Part shown: piece by piece, positions 13,341 to 20,186 of the stretch
Layout of the letters: every line of letters begins with the position of its first letter
Numbering within the stretch: the stretch's first letter is position 1
DNA from: Candidatus Hestiella acidicharens
GTDB lineage: Archaea; Thermoproteota; Thermoprotei_A; Sulfolobales; Acidilobaceae
Reading direction: 5' to 3'
Assembly (NCBI GenBank): GCA_015523575.1
Contig: WAJZ01000126.1
Coordinates: 1 to 20,186, forward strand
Length of the DNA stretch: 20,186 nt
Translations under genes and position numbers: made by a program
Notes under the pieces: generated by a model
The model's database searches: none
What the model saw: only the letters and a program-made list of their open reading frames with translations
What the model was told of the DNA's origin: nothing

Positions 13341-13402
13341 TTTTATATCTAGAGAAGCATTAATAATCTATAGTTAAATGAGATTGTAGGGATATAGGGG
13401 AG
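13341..13402 (+). promoter_or_regulatory. Promoter and ribosome site of the ABC exporter operon
   Basis: TTTTATATC (13341-13349) is the TATA box. AGGGGAG (13396-13402) lies six bases before the TTG at 13409. Together they identify 13409 as the translation start of the ATPase, well upstream of the longest uninterrupted frame. Confidence 0.6.
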
Positions 13403-13408
13403 ACTTAC

Positions 13409-14352
13409 TTGGATGAATGTGCTATAAGGGTTGAGGGATTGAAAAAACTTACCCGAGCGGTACTATCGCTGTCAAGGGGATTTCTTTCTGTGTGAAAAAG
13501 GGTGAGATATTTGGCTTCCTTGGCCCAAATGGGGCCGGGAAGACTACGACTGTGAGAATGCTTGTCGGGCTTGCAGAGATTACAAGCGGTAAGGTTGAGA
13601 TATGTAAATATGATGTGTCAAAGAATCGTAAACACGTTCAGAGACTTATTGGCGTTGTTCCCGATATATCTAATCTTTACTCGGAGCTAACATGTTACCA
13701 GAATCTTCTTTTCTCAGCAAAAATGTATGGTGTTAAAGGTAGTATTGCCCGTAAGAATGCAGAAGAAATTTTGAGCTTCTTCGGCCTAGAGAGGTATAGA
13801 GATATGAAGTTTAAGGCTCTTTCAAAGGGATTAAAGAGAAGACTAACAATAGCAGCTGCGCTTGTGCATAACCCTAGGGTCTTATTCCTTGATGAGCCTA
13901 CCTCTGGGCTTGATATCATTAGTAGAAGGCTTTTGTGGGATGAGCTAATAGAGTTGAATAAGAGAGGTATAACAATCTTTCTTACGACGCATAACATCTA
14001 TGAAGCCTTTAACATTTCTCATAGAGTAGCTGTTATAAATAAGGGAAAGATAGTAGTTGTTGGCACACCTCAAGAGCTGGGTAGAAAGTTTAGTGTTAAA
14101 GAAGTAATTGAGATAGGCTTCTACCCCTATAATCCTGAACCCCGGGATCTACTACGCTCGATAAAAGGCGCACTTGATGTCAGGAGGAGTAATGGTTACT
14201 TGGAATTAATTATAGATAATGAGGTAGATGCACTAGAGGGCGTAGTATCTTATGCAAAACATAAAGGGCTGGGAATATCTTTACTTAGGCTAAAAGAGGC
14301 TGATGCTGAAGAAGTCTTCTTAAAGATAATAGGTGAAAGAATTGATAGATGA
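13409..14352 (+). CDS. ABC-2 exporter ATPase subunit (DrrA/CcmA-like), with an apparent -1 frameshift in an A-run
   Basis: The downstream frame contains Walker A GPNGAGKTT, signature LSKGLKRRL (LSGGQ variant), Walker B VLFLDEP and the switch His in TTHN, in the order and spacing of ABC-2 ATPases. It powers the membrane protein encoded next. The N-terminus lies in another frame: from TTG 13409, which has a good ribosome site, codons read DECAIRVEGLKK. At the run of six A (13442-13447) a -1 shift continues TYPSGTIAVKGISFCVKKGE, the standard family N-terminus. The full protein would be 314 residues, typical length. Seven A would make it in frame. The cause may be a sequencing error, slippage-mediated expression, or a mutation. 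Internal starts such as GTG 13492 would lack the first strand of the fold, including the A-loop Tyr. Confidence 0.88.
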
Positions 14353-15073
14353 ACTGGAGAAGGCAATGTATATTGCCCTTAAAGATCTGCAGGAATACTA
14401 CATGAAGCCTGGCTCAATAAGTTGGGGGATACTCTTTCCCTTTGTCTTCGCATTAGCTTTTATGTTTAGGCATGGTGGCTTAACGACATGGCTTGTACCG
14501 GGCATGATCTCCCTTGCTTTGTTTTTTGGAGCCACATCAATGTCAGGCATGTCGATAGTTTTCGAGAGAAGGATAGGATCTTTTGAGAGGCTTTTGTTAT
14601 TTCCTGCTAGCTATATTGGAATAGCTCTAGGCAAATCTCTGAGTAGCTTCTTTTTAGGCTTAGTGTCAGCCGTTCCAATATTCTTACTAGCATACTTTAT
14701 CCTTCACGTAATACCGGCGCATGCTATTCTCCTAGTATTGGCTATCATATTAGCTAGCTTTGCTTCGTCAAGTTTTGGTGTACTCTTATCCTTTATCATA
14801 AAGGAACCAGAGCAGGTAATGGTTATCTTAAACTTAGTAAGATTCCCAATGATGTTCTTATCAGACGTAATAATACCTGTATCACTTATGCCTCATTATC
14901 TATTATCGATTGTGCTTATTCAGCCACTAACCTATATGACAGAGGCTATTCGCTATGCATCTATAGGTTCATGCGACATAGTTTCACCACTAGCTGCCTA
15001 TGTTGTATCATTTCTGATAGGACTAGCGTTTCTCTTGTTAGCTGCCTATGCTATAAAGAGGAGCAGAACTTAA
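14333..15073 (+). CDS. ABC-2 type transporter permease
   Basis: This 246-residue polytopic membrane protein has about six hydrophobic segments (roughly 31-45, 53-77, 95-124, 129-155, 162-201 in part, 220-241). This is the ABC-2 (DrrB/NodJ) layout. The segment VILNLVRFPMMFLSDVIIPV followed by LIQPLTYMTEAIRY matches the conserved ABC-2 signature region before the last helix. The gene starts at GTG 14333, 20 bases inside the ATPase gene, so the two are translationally coupled. The pair would export a small molecule, lipid or peptide; the substrate cannot be deduced. There is no sign of damage, which argues that the upstream ATPase is still expressed. Confidence 0.88.
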   Translation: MKELIDELEKAMYIALKDLQEYYMKPGSISWGILFPFVFALAFMFRHGGLTTWLVPGMISLALFFGATSMSGMSIVFERRIGSFERLLLFPASYIGIALGKSLSSFFLGLVSAVPIFLLAYFILHVIPAHAILLVLAIILASFASSSFGVLLSFIIKEPEQVMVILNLVRFPMMFLSDVIIPVSLMPHYLLSIVLIQPLTYMTEAIRYASIGSCDIVSPLAAYVVSFLIGLAFLLLAAYAIKRSRT

Positions 15074-15208
15074 ACTATAAATATTAGGCCAAGTGGTGTT
15101 GCAAGGTTAACTCATGTTATGATGTAATTCATAGAGTTGATAAGCAACTATAGCAATCATAAAATATAAGCGATTCTCAAAGGAAGATTTGACAAAGTTT
15201 GTAGACCT

Positions 15209-15967
15209 TTACTGCTTGATAAGTACAAACCATACTAGGCTGAAGGGTTTAGGCTCCTTACATGTCGTAATACTGACTATGTATATGTTGTTACATGGAT
15301 TTAGCGTAAACCCTGTCAGGTTAGAGTTATATGTGTCGAAGTATACTATACCAAGCTCGACCCTACACGTCTCATTCCTATACTTAATCAAGTAGTTAAA
15401 CACTGGGCCTGCTGTGCTCGTAACGGTTGTGTTCCTCGGTGGTAGGAGCTTAACCTCTATATTATCAACGCTAATCCGCTTTGGTGCAAAATAGAAGCCG
15501 AGCTTGTTGTTAGTGTTATAGAGCCTGAAGACTACGTAGCGGTATAGCTCTTTGCCTATGCGAATAGTCGTTTCGTTCACGATAGTTGTGTTCAACAGGA
15601 GCATTTTAGTAGAGAGGTTTTTGTATTGTGTAGAGAGAAAGATCTCGTAGGTCTCGTTATACTTTAATGCGTTCAGATAGATGTCCTTAGCATCTTCTAA
15701 TATTTTCTCTAACTCCTTAATGGCAAGTCTGTAGAGAGAACTATTGAGCATAACATTCGTAACAACACATACACATTTTTTGTACTGACCAGAGCTAGTG
15801 TCTTGAGTATGTTGAGCACGTGTAGTACTGTTACTATTTGTTTTAATGTTTGCTTCATGTTTGTACGGTAATATTGAAATTAGAATGGGAATAGAAATCA
15901 CTATAACTATAATAGAAACGGCTATGGAAAGCATGAGAGATCTGTTACTAAAAGACACACTTTTCAC
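15209..15967 (-). CDS. Membrane-anchored extracellular protein, unknown function
   Basis: This protein of about 252 residues has a single N-terminal hydrophobic anchor (about residues 11-34, LMLSIAVSIIVIVISIPILI). The exterior domain is rich in N-glycosylation sequons (for example NSS, NET, NLS, NTT, NLT) and in Asn/Thr/Tyr, as is typical of archaeal surface proteins. A helical segment (LAIKELEKILEDAKDIYLNA) follows the anchor, then a beta-rich domain. I do not recognise a family. It starts at GTG 15967 (or TTG 15970) and overlaps the stop of the upstream decayed gene (GTGA), so both once formed an operon. The frame is intact although its operon partner is ruined. Confidence 0.65.
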   Translation of the reverse strand: MKSVSFSNRSLMLSIAVSIIVIVISIPILISILPYKHEANIKTNSNSTTRAQHTQDTSSGQYKKCVCVVTNVMLNSSLYRLAIKELEKILEDAKDIYLNALKYNETYEIFLSTQYKNLSTKMLLLNTTIVNETTIRIGKELYRYVVFRLYNTNNKLGFYFAPKRISVDNIEVKLLPPRNTTVTSTAGPVFNYLIKYRNETCRVELGIVYFDTYNSNLTGFTLNPCNNIYIVSITTCKEPKPFSLVWFVLIKQ

Positions 15968-16973
15968 CAAATCTTTTCATCATAAATGTAACGCTTACCT
16001 CCAACCTCGTATCCTATATATGCTTTCCTTGGCTGAATTAGTTTTGTTTGTAGATCGTTCCATATCTTATCCGACACATTACAATAACCATTACCATTTC
16101 TTGCTTCATAACCGTAGGCATGTGACCACGTTATTGAAGCCCACGGTTCTATCAGCAAATTGGCTACTTCTATCTTGAAAACATTACCATCTCCCAACAT
16201 AAGAAGTTCACTTTCATTGATAGTATAAGCCTCTAGTATACCACCTACTGGCGTATCAACATTACTGTCATCTTCTAGCAAGAATATATTATATAGCGTT
16301 GCGATACTCCAATCAATAAAATATAGGTAAACGTTATTCTTACCATTACTTTAAGGTATGAACCTTATCCCAACCTCGTAAACACTATTAGGTTTAGGCC
16401 TAAATATCTCATCGTTTATCTTGAAGAGTGGGCAGGAGCAACCACACTTATTGGGTAATTGTGGATGTGATTCTTTTCCAGTCTTTCTATCACAACTACC
16501 TGCTGGTATATGACAACCGTTCTGGTTATCCGCTACAATTATTTTAAAAGTTCCAAAAGTAGCGGATGACCTTTCAGCGTCCCACCTTCATTAGCTGGCT
16601 TTCGGGGGAAAGAGAACTCCCCCACATCTTCAGAGCTACCCCATAATCATGACTATCTTTGGAAAATATTAAATGCTTCATTTATTGCTATCTATGAAAC
16701 AGCCCATTCTTGATGATAACCTAGTGATGTCTGATAGAACCTTTTTTGGAGGAGAGTGAGGCCCAGGTGGTAAATAGACAATCGAGATCATCTGACAACT
16801 TTGGAGGCGTTCTAATGGTAATAAATCCTCCATAGACCTTCTGACCTACTTCTTTTGGGCCAGATTTTGTATCACATATTGCCAAGGTTTATCAGTACAT
16901 ACTGATTAGAACACCTCTTTTCTATTTAGGGAATGGAAAAACTAAACGAGTTTATTTCCGTTAAAGACACCAT
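15964..16973 (-). pseudogene. Decayed gene (probably a surface/secreted protein) interrupted by MITE copy 3
   Basis: The 3' part reads YLYFIDWSIATLYNIFLLED, then VANLLIEPWASITWSHAYGY, and KAYIGYEVGGKRYIYDEKIW to TGA at 15964. Going upstream, an in-frame TAA (16351-16353) is preceded by CGCSCPLFKINDEIFRPKPN and HIPAGSCDRKTG. The element at 16515-16701 then intervenes. Beyond it the same frame resumes VIIKNG, TAG (16721-16723), and YGGFITIRTPPKLSDDLDCL, TTWASLSS. Excising exactly the element joins GGG-CGT-CAT in frame. A possible 5' end is ATG 16973 (MVSLTEINSFSFSIP), separated by a stop and a frameshift. Five lesions mean long inactivity. I do not recognise the family. Confidence 0.65.
16515..16701 (-). 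mobile_element. IS200/IS605-derived MITE, copy 3 (inside the decayed gene), loop inverted
   Basis: This is a 187-base element with ends AACCG (16515) and GAAACA (16701). The minus-strand interior reads HDYGVALKMWGSSLSPESQL then MKVGR and a stop, the best-preserved TnpB-like C-terminus of the three. The right-end hairpin stem is ATCCGCTAC (16528-16536) and GTAGCGGAT (16559-16567). Its 22-base loop (16537-16558) matches the reverse complement of the loops in copies 1 and 2 at 19 of 22 positions but does not match them directly. The bases 5' of the left end on the minus strand are ATGGGC. Precise excision restores the host frame without duplication. Confidence 0.8.
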
Positions 16974-16976
16974 CTC

Positions 16977-17197
16977 TTAATAAGAGGTTTTATATAATTG
17001 AGAAACTTCTTCAATGTAGAGTTGCCCTTTCTCGACTAGGACCTTCACGTAATGATATGCATTATCGTGCTTTCTAGCTCCGCTATAACGCCACGGGGAA
17101 TTTGGGCTTCAGGGAACAAGCTATCTATCGAGGTTCTCAGTAGCTCCAATTTTGCCAGGAGCATAAGAAGAGCAATCCTAGCACTAGGAAGAATTTC
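16977..17197 (-). pseudogene. PIN-domain toxin remnant (DUF3368-like)
   Basis: The minus strand reads ARIALLMLLAKLELLRTSID, SLFPEAQIPRGVIAELE. After a one-base deletion in an A-run near 17071 it continues KHDNAYHYVKVLVEKGQLYI, EEVSQLYKTSY, and stops at TAA 16977-16979. The sequence IPRGVIAELE followed by a helix and a short strand is the pattern seen in the N-terminal half of DUF3368/PIN toxins (compare IIVPHEAY in the toxin at 10654). The first Asp strand and the whole C-terminal half are missing. No antitoxin is visible nearby. It is a fragment of an old toxin gene. Confidence 0.45.
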
Positions 17198-17267
17198 TTT
17201 TTACTTGTTTATTTAGTACTCAAAGATTTAAGTGTAAATTACATAGTCGCATAAGGTTGAACAAGAA

Positions 17268-20121
<2,854 letters not shown>

Positions 20122-20136
20122 ACTAACTTTTTCTGG

Positions 20137-20186
20137 GTGTTTTATGAGGGATTCAGTTTCTACTCCGAATTGGCTTATCCTATAAT
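20137..20186 (+). CDS. Possible start of a further gene (partial)
   Basis: After the beta subunit a GTG at 20137 opens a frame reading VFYEGFSFYSELAYPI that remains open to the window edge. A competing ATG at 20143 stops within 14 codons. Evidence is too short for a product. T-rich DNA at 20127-20133 could be the terminator of the oxidoreductase operon. Confidence 0.2.
   Translation, partial: MFYEGFSFYSELAYPI

Noticed and set aside
15846..16178. 110-residue plus-strand ORF
   Set aside because: Antisense to the anchored protein and the decayed gene, both of which read as better proteins.
3365..16701. The three dispersed repeats as a CRISPR-like array or rRNA-like repeats
   Set aside because: They are about 185-222 bases, widely spaced, carry terminal hairpins and tnpB-like codons, and two are clean insertions in genes.

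Overview
The window looks like a hyperthermophilic crenarchaeon (Thermoprotei, Desulfurococcales-like). The reasons are archaeal TATA boxes about 25-30 bases before many starts, frequent TTG and GTG starts with short G-rich ribosome sites, heavy use of AGG/AGA and ATA codons, a CCA-encoding tRNA-Arg, and a Sulfolobus/Aeropyrum-type two-subunit 2-oxoacid:ferredoxin oxidoreductase with its gamma and alpha parts fused. I cannot name the species.

Layout. 1-1240 (minus): a winged-helix regulator resembling the AbiEi antitoxin, a partial gene behind it, and a decayed VapBC module. 1662-2596 (plus): a nucleotidyltransferase with an overlapping 80-residue helical partner. 2954-3970 (minus): a class II glutamine amidotransferase gene cut in two by a 222-base transposon-derived element. 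4172-7120: mobB, a serine beta-lactamase-like hydrolase and an isoprenylcysteine-methyltransferase-like membrane protein, all ordinary genes. 7227-12236: an accessory island of toxin-antitoxin and nucleotidyltransferase pairs, punctuated by three minus-strand 3' halves of tRNA-Arg(UCU) and ending at an intact tRNA-Arg(GCG). 12381-13275: a decayed helical gene and a stand-alone PD-(D/E)XK nuclease domain. 13409-15073: an ABC-2 exporter (ATPase plus permease) whose ATPase is out of frame by one base in an A-run. 15209-17197 (minus): an anchored surface protein, a heavily decayed gene hit by a third copy of the element, and a PIN-toxin remnant. 17268-20121: the intact oxidoreductase operon of central metabolism.

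Two themes stand out. First, three copies of a 185-222 base element (3365-3586, 9823-10007, 16515-16701), all in the same orientation, carry hairpins at both ends and a stretch that reads like the C-terminal codons of an IS200/IS605 tnpB gene. Two copies sit inside genes, and removing exactly the element restores the host frame with no target duplication. They are best read as non-autonomous IS200/IS605 derivatives that keep the right end, where TnpB guide RNAs are normally encoded. In one copy the loop of the right-end hairpin is inverted.

Second, the window holds several VapBC-type modules. Three retain an intact antitoxin frame, and in each the toxin carries a premature stop or frameshift (one also has other damage). 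Two of these cassettes lie between successive tRNA-Arg 3' ends spaced about 1 kb apart. This suggests stepwise accretion of small cassettes at a tRNA-Arg attachment sequence, followed by toxin loss.
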